Shown here piece by piece: positions 56,404 to 64,000 of a stretch of 64,000 nucleotides of DNA (the first letter of the stretch is position 1; the number at the start of each line of letters is the position of its first letter). The position numbers and the translations under genes were made by a program. The notes beneath the pieces were generated by a model that searched no databases, had not been told where the DNA came from, and worked only from the letters and a program-made list of their open reading frames with translations. Origin of the DNA: Vibrio sp. CB1-14 (GTDB lineage: Bacteria > Pseudomonadota > Gammaproteobacteria > Enterobacterales > Vibrionaceae); the NCBI RefSeq assembly GCF_040412085.2, contig NZ_CP115920.1:2170001-2234000 (forward strand). The letters are read 5' to 3'.

Positions 56404-57754
56404 TTTTGTTCTCCTCAGAGCGCGCTAGAAGCATATTGCGATAGGCAATCGCACTCTGTTTCAGTGTTCTTTTTTGTGTTTGATAGTCGACATGTACAAT
56501 GCCGAATCGCTGGACGTAACCGAACGCCCATTCAAAGTTGTCCATTAAGCTCCAAGCGAAGTAACCGTGGACGTTAACGCCGCTTTCTATCGCCTTATCT
56601 AGAGCAAGCAAGTGCTGTTGCAGGTAGCGTTGACGCTGTTCGTCATCCACCTTTCCTTCAATACACTCATCATTGCCTGCGGCGCCATTTTCAGTAATGT
56701 AGATCGGTGGCAGGTTTGGATAGCGTGACTTGATTCGAACTAACAGATCGGTCAGTCCCTGCGGGTAAATTTCCCAACCGATATCGGTGTGCTCTGATTC
56801 GGATTGAGGAACTGATTCGATATCGCCATTTTCATCAAAACGCACTACGCCACGTGAGTAGTAGTTAATACCGATGTAATCTACCGGTGCAGAAATAATC
56901 TCTAGATCCCCTTCTAGCACCATAGGTTTGTGGGCGTACTCGCGCTCTAGTACTAATTCGGGATAACTTCCCTTAAGCACCGGATCCATAAACCAGTGAT
57001 AATTCGCGGCGTCTTTGTACATAGCCGCACCTTCGTCCTTTTCGCTTTCTGGATAGAACGGTGTGGCGTTGTAAACAATCCCATGCAATGAATCAGGCGC
57101 GTTTTCACGCAGTACTGGCATTGCTAGACCATGTGCCAGTAATAGGTGATGCGACGCTAAAAGCCCTTCAGACTCCCCGACTACGCCAGGTGCATGCATC
57201 CCCCAGCGATAACCAAGGAAAGCGGATACAAACGGTTCGTTTAGCGTGGTGTAGACATCGATCTTATTACCAAAGTAGCGACTTACTACCTCAGCATAGT
57301 GAGCAAACTTATACGCCGTTTCACGATTAAGCCATCCACCTCGGTCTTCTAAATATTGAGGCAAATCCCAGTGGTAAAGCGTGACGTAGACTTTCATACC
57401 GAGAGCATGACACTTGTCGATAATGCGCTCATAAAACGCTAAGCCTTGAACGTTGACCGCGTCTTCTTCAGGCAGGATACGCGGCCATGCAATTGACAGC
57501 CTGTAGGCGTCGACACCAAGAGAATGAATCATCTCGATATCTTGTTCCCACAGGTGGTAATGGTCACAAGCAATATCGCCATTGTCACCGTTGTCTACCT
57601 TGCCCGGTTGTCGGCAAAACGTGTCCCAAATCGAATCGCAGCGCCCGCCTTCTTTCGTCGCGCCCTCAATTTGATAAGAGGAGGTAGCAACACCAAAGAC
57701 AAACTGTGGGTCACGCATTTTTGAGCCAAGTGGCAATTGAAACTGTGGCATCAT
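56396..57754 (-). CDS. GH1 beta-glucosidase
   Basis: 452 residues, cytoplasmic. [15 protein letters not shown] start, acid/base Glu173 ([14 protein letters not shown]) and nucleophile Glu355 ([10 protein letters not shown]) are the classical GH1 pair; [31 protein letters not shown] is the aglycone-site end block. Hydrolyses cellobiose or short beta-glucosides to glucose. It sits inside the transport operon between the MalG-type permease (stop abutting the ATG) and the ATPase (8-nt overlap), so its product is made together with the importer. Confidence 0.93.
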   Translation of the reverse strand: MMPQFQLPLGSKMRDPQFVFGVATSSYQIEGATKEGGRCDSIWDTFCRQPGKVDNGDNGDIACDHYHLWEQDIEMIHSLGVDAYRLSIAWPRILPEEDAVNVQGLAFYERIIDKCHALGMKVYVTLYHWDLPQYLEDRGGWLNRETAYKFAHYAEVVSRYFGNKIDVYTTLNEPFVSAFLGYRWGMHAPGVVGESEGLLASHHLLLAHGLAMPVLRENAPDSLHGIVYNATPFYPESEKDEGAAMYKDAANYHWFMDPVLKGSYPELVLEREYAHKPMVLEGDLEIISAPVDYIGINYYSRGVVRFDENGDIESVPQSESEHTDIGWEIYPQGLTDLLVRIKSRYPNLPPIYITENGAAGNDECIEGKVDDEQRQRYLQQHLLALDKAIESGVNVHGYFAWSLMDNFEWAFGYVQRFGIVHVDYQTQKRTLKQSAIAYRNMLLARSEENKNG

Positions 57755-58648
57755 TTACCCCTTAACTGCGCCAGATGTTAAGCCGCTAATCATCTGTTTA
57801 GAGGCAAACAGATAAGTCACAACCAGTGGAAGAATTGAGATAGTGGTACCAAGCATTACTGCGCCCCATGGGGTATTTGGTATGCCCTGCACACTTCTTA
57901 GTGCCTGAGTAATCACGTAGTTTTCAGGTGAGTTCAGAACTACCAAAGGCTGCATGAACATGTTCCAGAAGAAAACGAACTGAACAATCGCAAGTGTGGC
58001 AAGCGCGGGTTTCATCAGCGGTAGTACCACGCTCCAGTAAGTACGCAGTTCACCAGCACCATCTAGTTTGGCCGCTTCAAGAAGCTCACGTGGAATCGAG
58101 GCCACCACGTGCTGACGCATCAGGAAAATACCAAACGGCGTCGTGGTAAATGGAAGCCATACCGCAACATGGTTATCGAGCAATCCTAGAAACTTCACGA
58201 TCATAAAGTAAGGAATCAAGCTCAATACTGGTGGAATCATCATCGAGCCTACCAGCATGCCAAATAAGATGTTCTTACCCTTGAACTTGTGAACCGCAAA
58301 AGCGTAACCACCCATGCTACAGAACAGCAGGGAAATGGTGGTACCTACAAAGGCCACGTAGACAGAGTTAAACATCGCCTGCCAGAAAGGCATGATTTCT
58401 TGTAGCTTCGCGTAGTTAATCGCCAAGCTATCTCCGATGGCAAAACTGATACCAGTTCCAAAGATTTCGCTGCGGTCACGTGTCGACAGTAGTGCCGACC
58501 AAATAAACGGGAACACGGTAATAATTGCAGAGACGATAAGTATCGCTGCAAGCAGCACCATTAACGCTTTCACCAGCAGCTCTACAGTGCGATCGCTCGG
58601 TTTTAGTTTTGCCATTACGGCATTCGAGTTATGCGTTAGAGTCGTCAT
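57755..58648 (-). CDS. Sugar ABC transporter permease, MalG type
   Basis: 297 residues, six spans. ELLEAAKLDGAGELRTYWSVVLPLMKPALATLAI is the EAA loop; LLFCSMGGYAFAVHKFKGKNILFG and IPPVLSLIPYFMI are typical. Ends SGLTSGAVKG, like its paralogue at 11327-12160 (DGLTAGAVKG). One base separates it from the MalF-type gene. Confidence 0.9.
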   Translation of the reverse strand: MTTLTHNSNAVMAKLKPSDRTVELLVKALMVLLAAILIVSAIITVFPFIWSALLSTRDRSEIFGTGISFAIGDSLAINYAKLQEIMPFWQAMFNSVYVAFVGTTISLLFCSMGGYAFAVHKFKGKNILFGMLVGSMMIPPVLSLIPYFMIVKFLGLLDNHVAVWLPFTTTPFGIFLMRQHVVASIPRELLEAAKLDGAGELRTYWSVVLPLMKPALATLAIVQFVFFWNMFMQPLVVLNSPENYVITQALRSVQGIPNTPWGAVMLGTTISILPLVVTYLFASKQMISGLTSGAVKG

Positions 58649-58649
58649 A

Positions 58650-59639
58650 TTAGTGCTCCCCTAAACCTTTCTTACCAAAGAATAAAAATTGAATTGTTGT
58701 ACATCCGGCGATGAGCGCGAACAGTAGCCATGAAATTGCAGATGCTGTGCCCATTTCTAGCCATTCCCAACCCACTTTGTACAAGTACATAGAGATGGTT
58801 AGACCCGCCTGACCAGTACCGCCGCCACCGCGAGTCAGTACGAAAGGTTCTTCGAACAACTGCAAGTTACCGATGATGGTCATGGTGACAGCAAAAAAGA
58901 CAAAAGGACGAATCATGGGTAGTGAAACATGCCAGAAGCGACGAAGCGCGTTAGCACCATCCATTCGTGCAGCTTCTAAGATATCTTTAGGGATCGTCAT
59001 TAAACCTGTGGTGTAAAGAACGATGTTAAAACCGGTGTATTTCCAAAAAACCATGATGGCAATCGATGGTTTGATTAGCGTTGCATCGTCAAGCCAGCGG
59101 ATAGGTTGATAGTCATTGACCCACGCAAATGCCCAACCAAGAACCGTGGTATCAGCCAAGTAAATCAACGTTTGGTTGATGATGCCTGAGCTTGGCGAAT
59201 ACATATTGAAGAAGATAAGTGACGCGGCGACTGTTGATGTGATGAAAGGCAAAAAGTACGCAGACGTCAGCCAATGGCGAAGTCTGTCGCCAAGGGAGAC
59301 CAAAATATAAGCCACTGGAATCGCGACTAAGTGCTGCGCCACACCAGAAGTGATTGCTAGCCAAAATGTGTTCTTAAGGGAGCGCCACAACCACGGGTCG
59401 GTAAGCGCAATGTGGTAGTTTTCTAGTCCCACGAAGTTCATCGCGCCAAGACCTTCTACTGGGTTCCATTCGTGAAAAGAAAGGAACACTGAAAATAGAA
59501 GTGGAAAAATACCAAATACAGAAAAAATAATTAGGAACGGCAACAAAAACCCATAGGGGGCTAATGCCTTGGCATTAATACGAGCAATAATACTCTGCCT
59601 TGATGTTGCTTCCATGACGTTGCTCGCTGAATGACTCAT
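58650..59639 (-). CDS. Sugar ABC transporter permease, MalF type
   Basis: 329 residues. APYGFLLPFLIIFSVFGIFPLLFSVFLSFHEWNP (first span), EAARMDGANALRRFWHVSLPMIRPFVFF (EAA loop) and EEPFVLTRGGGGTGQAGLT are CUT1 features. Paralogue of 12160-13140. Follows the SBP gene by 64 nt in the same operon. Confidence 0.9.
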   Translation of the reverse strand: MSHSASNVMEATSRQSIIARINAKALAPYGFLLPFLIIFSVFGIFPLLFSVFLSFHEWNPVEGLGAMNFVGLENYHIALTDPWLWRSLKNTFWLAITSGVAQHLVAIPVAYILVSLGDRLRHWLTSAYFLPFITSTVAASLIFFNMYSPSSGIINQTLIYLADTTVLGWAFAWVNDYQPIRWLDDATLIKPSIAIMVFWKYTGFNIVLYTTGLMTIPKDILEAARMDGANALRRFWHVSLPMIRPFVFFAVTMTIIGNLQLFEEPFVLTRGGGGTGQAGLTISMYLYKVGWEWLEMGTASAISWLLFALIAGCTTIQFLFFGKKGLGEH

Positions 59640-59703
59640 AGTAACGACCTCTTAAAGAAGGAAGCGCGCTAGCACGCTTCCTTAAATCAAACTCAAAAAC
59701 GGA

Positions 59704-60945
59704 TTAAAGGTTACGCGTTCTGCGTTTAATTAGGCGCTCAGCCTCGGCCAATGCAGTTTTGATGTCTTTATCTTCATCCAATACTTCCATCAGTGCATTT
59801 TCTAGAACAATTGAGCGAGCAACGTGGTCACCTTTCGCTGGTGCAACCGGTTTGATGTTGTTCGCTACTTCAGCAAATAGCTGACGCGCTTTTTGACCAC
59901 CAAGGAACTCAACTTCTTGGTCAAACAGTTTGTCGTCGTAAGTCGTTACGTTAGCTGGGAACGCAGCAATCGTCTCAAAGTGCTTAAGCTGTGAGTCACG
60001 ATCTGCTGTCATGAATTCGATCAGCTTCCAAGCTTCATCTTGGTGCTGTGACTGAGTAGGGATAGAAAGGAAAGAGCCGCCCCAGCTGCCGTAGATGCCA
60101 TCAGGTAGATTTGATACTGCCCACTTACCTTTTGTTTCTGGTGCAATCCAGTTATTCAAGTGACCAAGCAGCCATGCACCCGACTGTTGAGTCGCAAACG
60201 TGCCATTTCTAAAACCTTCATACCACTCGTTTGACCATGCCAAAATGCGGCCATCTAGACCTTTTTCACGAATTTTCTTCGCGACTTCAAAAGCGTGTAC
60301 AAAACGCTCAGAGGTAACGACTGGCTGACCGTCTTTATCGAAGTAAAGACCTTCGCCTTCAGGTACTGTGGTGTAGATGATTGCTTGTGCAACATCCGCT
60401 GCAGAGGCGATCAGTTGAACGTTTTGTTGCTTCAGTTTTTCACCTGCAGCAATGTAAGAGTCCCAATCTTTGATGGCATCTTTCACGTCGATACCCGCTT
60501 TTTCAAATAGATCTGTACGGTAATACATAACGCCAGGGCCTAGATCCACTGGAATGCCGTACATGTTGCCATCAGAGCCCTTACCTTGCGCCCATGCGTA
60601 GGGAGCAAAACGCTCAGCGTATTTATCTGCACCGTATTTTTCAGAAAGGTTGACCAAACCACCAGACGCTACAAATGGACCAATTTTCTCTACATCAACA
60701 ACGATGACGTCACCCGCACCTGAGCCCGTCGCTAGGTTAGTTGTCAGTTTAGTGTGATGGTCACCATGGTTGTTCATCAAGTAATCAACCTTGATGTCAT
60801 TTTCCTTTTCAAACTCAGGTAGCAGAACTTTCAAGCTGCTGTCAAAATCTGGAAAACCATCAAAACGAATCGCTTCTTCTGCATTAACAGCGGTAATTGT
60901 TCCAAGCGAAATCGCACTATAAAGTACTAAACTCTTTAATTTCAT
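59704..60945 (-). CDS. Periplasmic sugar-binding protein of the beta-glucan importer
   Basis: 413 residues with signal peptide (about 1-22, cut after NAEA/VNA). Family 1 SBP: GDVIVVDVEKIGPFV, GIPVDLGPGVMYYRTDLFEKAG, LAWSNEWYEGFRNGTFATQQSGAWLLGHLNNWIAPE and YGSWGGSFLSIPTQ. The C-terminus is basic (LIKRRTRNL), as in the paralogue at 13200-14453. It starts 18 nt after the LacI gene stop, so regulator and importer are one transcript. Ligand probably a short beta-glucan. Confidence 0.92.
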   Translation of the reverse strand: MKLKSLVLYSAISLGTITAVNAEEAIRFDGFPDFDSSLKVLLPEFEKENDIKVDYLMNNHGDHHTKLTTNLATGSGAGDVIVVDVEKIGPFVASGGLVNLSEKYGADKYAERFAPYAWAQGKGSDGNMYGIPVDLGPGVMYYRTDLFEKAGIDVKDAIKDWDSYIAAGEKLKQQNVQLIASAADVAQAIIYTTVPEGEGLYFDKDGQPVVTSERFVHAFEVAKKIREKGLDGRILAWSNEWYEGFRNGTFATQQSGAWLLGHLNNWIAPETKGKWAVSNLPDGIYGSWGGSFLSIPTQSQHQDEAWKLIEFMTADRDSQLKHFETIAAFPANVTTYDDKLFDQEVEFLGGQKARQLFAEVANNIKPVAPAKGDHVARSIVLENALMEVLDEDKDIKTALAEAERLIKRRTRNL

Positions 60946-60963
60946 GTTATATCCTTAATAGAA

Positions 60964-61971
60964 TTATAGGGTAGTAAGTAGATCCTTAACTGAATTTCTA
61001 ACCACTAGTGAAGGGAGTAGTTTAAAATTAACGTCGCACTTATTATTCCCCAATTTTTGAATAACAAGCTGTACAGCTTCCAAACTCATTTGTTCAATTG
61101 GGAAGTTCATTGTCGTTAATTTTGGCGTTAAATAACGAGCGAACAAAATGTCATCAAATCCAATGAGTGACACTTGTTCTGGCACTGAATATCCTTGCTC
61201 TGCCAGCACCTCATACGCACCTAAAGCCATATGATCATTAGTAGCAAATACTGCGGTAAAGTGGCATTTCCTCCTTATTATTTTTTCCATTGCACTGGCA
61301 CCACTTTCTTCGGTAAATGACGCTTCGGCAACAAGCACTTCATCATATTCAATACCTGCGTCAAACAGTGCATTTCTATAACCTTGCAGACGTCCTCTAG
61401 CATCGGATTTATCTAAAGGACCTGTAATACAAACAATATCCGTGTGACCCATTTTAAGGAGATATTGTGTTGCTATTTTTCCACCAAGTTCATTGTCGAT
61501 GGTGATACAACTTGATTTCATTTCCGGAATGAATCGATTGATAATCACAAGCGGAATACCTGACTCTTCAATTTGAATTAAGTAGTCATCGGGAACATTT
61601 TGCGCATGAACAATCAACGCATCGACTCGGCGGCTAATTAAAAACTCAATCGACTCTTTTTGACTCGCTTCCGTATTCGAACCCGCACTGACGACGACAT
61701 GATAGCCAAAGCGTCTAAGGTGCTCTTCCATGTTGTGAAGTATCCCAGAATAAAACGGGCCGCCTAGTTCCGGTACCATGATACCGACACTTCCGGTGCG
61801 ACTAAACGCAAGCGCTTGGGCGATTGAGTTGGGTTTATAAGCCAGCTCTTTAATGGCTTTTTCAACCTTCAGCTTTTTGTCGTGACTCACTCGGCTGGTA
61901 CCGTTGATGACTCGTGATACTGTCGCCTGAGATACACCTGCTAACTCTGAAACATCTTTGATAGTCGCCAA
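60964..61971 (-). CDS. LacI-family regulator leading the beta-glucan operon
   Basis: 335 residues. I place the start at a TTG (61971): it gives MATIKDVSELAGVSQATVSRVING, the normal LacI N-terminus, with GAGG 5 nt upstream. An upstream ATG at 62055 would add 28 residues that look non-coding and contain an operator-like palindrome. Hinge YKPNSIAQALAFSRTGSVGIMVPEL and core FATNDHMALGAYEVLAEQG, LIGFDDILFARYLTPKLTTMNFP are canonical. As first gene of the operon with a palindrome just upstream, it is probably autoregulated and represses the importer, GH1 and GH94 genes. Confidence 0.92.
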   Translation of the reverse strand: MATIKDVSELAGVSQATVSRVINGTSRVSHDKKLKVEKAIKELAYKPNSIAQALAFSRTGSVGIMVPELGGPFYSGILHNMEEHLRRFGYHVVVSAGSNTEASQKESIEFLISRRVDALIVHAQNVPDDYLIQIEESGIPLVIINRFIPEMKSSCITIDNELGGKIATQYLLKMGHTDIVCITGPLDKSDARGRLQGYRNALFDAGIEYDEVLVAEASFTEESGASAMEKIIRRKCHFTAVFATNDHMALGAYEVLAEQGYSVPEQVSLIGFDDILFARYLTPKLTTMNFPIEQMSLEAVQLVIQKLGNNKCDVNFKLLPSLVVRNSVKDLLTTL

Positions 61972-61995
61972 AATAACCTCGATACGCCCCTGCAT

Positions 61996-62007
61996 GAAAC
62001 CGTTTTC
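61996..62007. promoter_or_regulatory. LacI-type operator GAAACCGTTTTC
   Basis: Near-palindrome with central CG, 24 nt upstream of the LacI TTG start. It matches at 11 of 12 positions the perfect palindrome at 62556-62567. Likely autoregulatory operator. Confidence 0.6.
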
Positions 62008-62112
62008 AAGCTGAGTATTTCTTATATGAGGTCCGTTAAGCGTGATATAACTCACATGGAATTGAAGGGAAATTTTTGAAATTGCTGAATATTGAGTGCA
62101 ATGGCAAGTTTT

Positions 62113-62140
62113 TCATTGGCCATGAAACTCTTTCATGAAA
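62113..62140. promoter_or_regulatory. TTTCATGAAA palindromes upstream of the LacI gene
   Basis: An inverted pair TTTCAT-N5-ATGAAA (about 62112-62128) is followed by a perfect palindrome TTTCATGAAA (62131-62140). The same word recurs at 62738-62749. Cognate regulator unknown. Confidence 0.4.
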
Positions 62141-62233
62141 TCAAATTTGGAAATAGTGACCTAAGTAGTAAAGATGCCCATGCAAACACCAAAGAAGCGT
62201 GTGCATGGGCTGTAATGATAAGAATGATCTTGT

Positions 62234-62506
62234 CTATAATCCTAGCTTTTGTCGAGCCACCTGATACTCATCTTCAATAGTATCAATGACATACTGACTT
62301 GGCGCTCTGTCAGAGACGTATCTCGCGCGTACTTCTATGTTCTCAAGTTGTGCGCTCCGCCAGTTTTCTAGCGCCTGTTCTATATCGCTTTTTGACATAC
62401 TACTTTTGATCGATTGTATGGTCATATAATCCAGCGCATCCTGGCTAGTGGCTGTAAATGAAACCGCTGATGCAATAATGGTCAACGTAATTAACTTTGC
62501 TCTCAT
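62234..62506 (-). CDS. Small secreted protein of unknown function
   Basis: 90 residues from the ATG at 62506, which has AAGGA 8 nt upstream. A signal peptide is clear (MRAKLITLTIIASAVSFTATS), giving a mature protein of about 70 residues, largely helical and charged (SKSDIEQALENWRSAQLENIEVRARYV). No family recognised. Its leader contains the perfect operator GAAACCGGTTTC about 50 nt before the start, suggesting control by the neighbouring LacI regulator and a link to glucan use. Confidence 0.72.
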   Translation of the reverse strand: MRAKLITLTIIASAVSFTATSQDALDYMTIQSIKSSMSKSDIEQALENWRSAQLENIEVRARYVSDRAPSQYVIDTIEDEYQVARQKLGL

Positions 62507-62555
62507 AACAATATTCCTTAACCTTATAAAAGACGAATAAGACACGTTGAAACAC

Positions 62556-62567
62556 GAAACCGGTTTC
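62556..62567. promoter_or_regulatory. Perfect LacI-type operator GAAACCGGTTTC
   Basis: A 12-bp perfect palindrome with central CG, the usual LacI-family form, 50 nt upstream of the small secreted protein and about 320 nt upstream of GH9. Related site before the LacI gene at 61996-62007. Confidence 0.65.
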
Positions 62568-62737
62568 AAGAAAATATGCCCTAACATCGACATTAACTAA
62601 TAAGAAAATGTCAATACAATAGTAGTACAGAACTGTGAAATATCCATTTTCGTGACGATGTTCACGTTAATTTCTTATGAGTAATTGTTTAGGCTAACCT
62701 TGCTAGGTCGAGATGCGCTTTCATGGCTACATAAATA

Positions 62738-62749
62738 TTTTCATGAAAA
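62738..62749. promoter_or_regulatory. Palindrome TTTTCATGAAAA upstream of GH9
   Basis: A perfect 12-bp palindrome about 138 nt upstream of the GH9 start; shares its 10-bp core with 62131-62140. Confidence 0.45.
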
Positions 62750-62886
62750 CAATTCACCAGCACGATAGCCGTTGTATATTTGTTCACAGTTATAATGCTA
62801 AGCATTTATTTAAATTCAATTTTCCACCAATCTTCCTTGCCTTAAGCACTACCCAATATATGGTTAGACAAAATAATGGAGGACAT

Positions 62887-64000
62887 ATGACAAAACTAAA
62901 CAAGATAAGTGCTGTTATTCTTTGTGCCGCATTTCATTCTTCAGCCGCGCTGAGTGATGAGATGATTCGTAATGGTAATTTTAGTAGTGCTCTCGACGGT
63001 TGGTGGACCGCAGGTGCAAGCGCAACGCCAAAGGATGGCTTCGCTTGCATGGATATAAAGAGTACAGGTAGTGACGCTTGGAGCGTGATCTTAGGTCACG
63101 CCGGAGTGGGTTTGGAACAGGGCGAGAAGTACTCCATTCGCTTTGATGCCTACGCTAGTGTCGATACCCAAATGAAAACCCTGATACAACATGAAGGTCC
63201 TCCTTATACTCATTACTTCCTCACAGAAACCGTACTTTCCACCAAACCGGAGTCGTATCAGTATGAGTTTACACATCAGCTTGATAGTGATGCTGGAGGC
63301 GAATTCCAATTCCAAATGGGCGCACAGAAAACAGGCTCTGTGTGTGTGGCCAATGTCTCAATCGAAGGAAAGCCCTATTTTGAGGTGTCTAAGACCTCGC
63401 CCATCCGCACTAATCAAGTCGGCTTTTATCCTCAAGCGGATAAGCTTATCTTTATCACTTCTGACTCCAAGCAACCTTTACGCTGGACGCTTAAAAATGC
63501 TCAAGGCATCAACATCGATCTCGGTCGAACATCAGTCTTTGGTTTAAACCCAGCCTCTGGTGAGCATCTTCATCAAATCGACCTATCAAACCTAACCACT
63601 GAACAAACCGGACTGACGATCTCGGTTGATGGCGAAGACAGCTATCCATTTAGCATCCAAAAGAACCTTTACCAGTCGCTTAAACACGATGCTTTCTCCT
63701 ACTTCTATCAAAACCGAAGTGGTATTGAGATCCAAAAAGAATATGTTCAAAGAGCCGATTTAGCGAGGCCAGCGGGGCATACTAACGACCGCGTAACCTG
63801 CTTTGATAAAGAGGATGCGTGGGGAAATCAGTGGCCAGGTTGTGAGCTTTCTATCGACGTGACCGGAGGTTGGTATGATGCGGGCGATCACGGAAAATAT
63901 ACGGTTAATGGCGGAATCACTACATGGACACTACTCAACCTATATGAACGCGGGTTATGGCTCGACAATGCCAAGCTTCCGTTTAGCGGCGAAGAGGTAA
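62887..64000 (+). CDS. Secreted GH9 endoglucanase, N-terminal part (cut by window edge)
   Basis: 371 residues visible, open to the edge. ATG at 62887 with GGAGG 5 nt upstream. Signal peptide about 1-22. A CBM4-like beta-sandwich (about 23-160: NGNFSSALDGWWTAGAS...SVCVANVSIEG) is followed by the GH9 Ig-like domain CelD_N (about 165-258: IRTNQVGFYPQADKLIF) and the start of the (alpha/alpha)6 barrel (from about 262). The catalytic Asp region is GGWYDAGDHGKYTV (Asp331/Asp334). Cuts cellulose or mixed-linkage glucan outside the cell. The proton-donor Glu lies beyond position 64000. Confidence 0.92.
   Translation, partial: MTKLNKISAVILCAAFHSSAALSDEMIRNGNFSSALDGWWTAGASATPKDGFACMDIKSTGSDAWSVILGHAGVGLEQGEKYSIRFDAYASVDTQMKTLIQHEGPPYTHYFLTETVLSTKPESYQYEFTHQLDSDAGGEFQFQMGAQKTGSVCVANVSIEGKPYFEVSKTSPIRTNQVGFYPQADKLIFITSDSKQPLRWTLKNAQGINIDLGRTSVFGLNPASGEHLHQIDLSNLTTEQTGLTISVDGEDSYPFSIQKNLYQSLKHDAFSYFYQNRSGIEIQKEYVQRADLARPAGHTNDRVTCFDKEDAWGNQWPGCELSIDVTGGWYDAGDHGKYTVNGGITTWTLLNLYERGLWLDNAKLPFSGEEV

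Larger units (their letters stand above)
62507..62886. other. Divergent control region, small secreted protein / GH9
   Basis: 380 bases between divergent start codons. It holds the LacI-type operator (62556-62567) and a 12-bp palindrome (62738-62749); AT-rich elsewhere, no coding frame. Confidence 0.5.

Noticed and set aside
61972..62055. 28-residue extension of the LacI regulator
   Set aside because: LacI proteins begin near MATIKDV; the extension is atypical and contains the operator-like palindrome.
1..64000. Mobile element, prophage or CRISPR signals
   Set aside because: No transposase, integrase, phage gene, tRNA-linked repeat or regularly spaced repeat array was found on either strand.

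Overview
The window looks like a chromosomal segment of a marine Vibrio or close Vibrionaceae relative. Evidence: an RpoS-type paralogous sigma factor, a cobT-cobS-cobU-cobC cluster, a TcyP cystine carrier, E. coli-type XylR/XylA/XylB proteins, LamB-type porins and moderate GC with AT-rich intergenic DNA. Assignment is from protein resemblance read by eye; no database search was possible. No rRNA, tRNA, CRISPR array, transposase or prophage gene was seen.

Layout. (1) 1-11.3 kb is housekeeping: the 5' part of astE, an M3 oligopeptidase, the cobTSUC cobalamin-assembly operon, a small Cys-rich protein, an RpoS-like sigma factor with a TTG start, a Rossmann-fold protein, tcyP, and an ArsP/DUF318-type metal permease whose promoter is overlapped by a perfect inverted repeat. 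(2) 11.3-28.6 kb is a xylose/xylo-oligosaccharide regulon: a five-gene CUT1 ABC importer with two tandem ATPases, xylB, the activator xylR, a GH3 glycosidase, a GPH sugar symporter, xylA and two GH43 enzymes. (3) 28.7-34.4 kb is a four-gene minus-strand operon: YagE/YjhH-type aldolase, GPH symporter, GH43 and a Caulobacter XylD-type D-xylonate dehydratase. This encodes the lower half of a non-phosphorylative (Dahms) pathway, next to the isomerase pathway. A GntR-like palindrome lies upstream. (4) 34.9-40.3 kb is mixed: two small proteins, LysR and AraC regulators, a DoxX-like membrane protein and a YiaW/YiaV-like membrane-fusion pair. (5) 40.9-64 kb is a beta-glucan/cellulose locus: LamB-type porin, chemoreceptor, three LacI regulators, a secreted GH5 with CBM6 and a frameshifted CBM5/12 tail, cytoplasmic GH116, an aldose epimerase, a LacI-led operon (ABC importer, GH1, GH94 phosphorylase), a small secreted protein, and the start of a secreted GH9 endoglucanase.

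How it fits together. In the glucan locus, GH5 and GH9 would cut polymer outside the cell and the LamB-type porin would admit oligosaccharides. The SBP and two permeases, driven by the ATPase, would carry them into the cytoplasm, where GH94, GH1, GH116 and the epimerase would finish degradation. In the xylan locus no secreted xylanase is seen; short xylosides would enter by ABC and GPH carriers, be cleaved by GH43 and GH3 enzymes, and the xylose would pass through XylA/XylB. Xylonate would pass through the XylD-like dehydratase and aldolase to pyruvate and glycolaldehyde. No xylose dehydrogenase or glycolaldehyde dehydrogenase is visible here.
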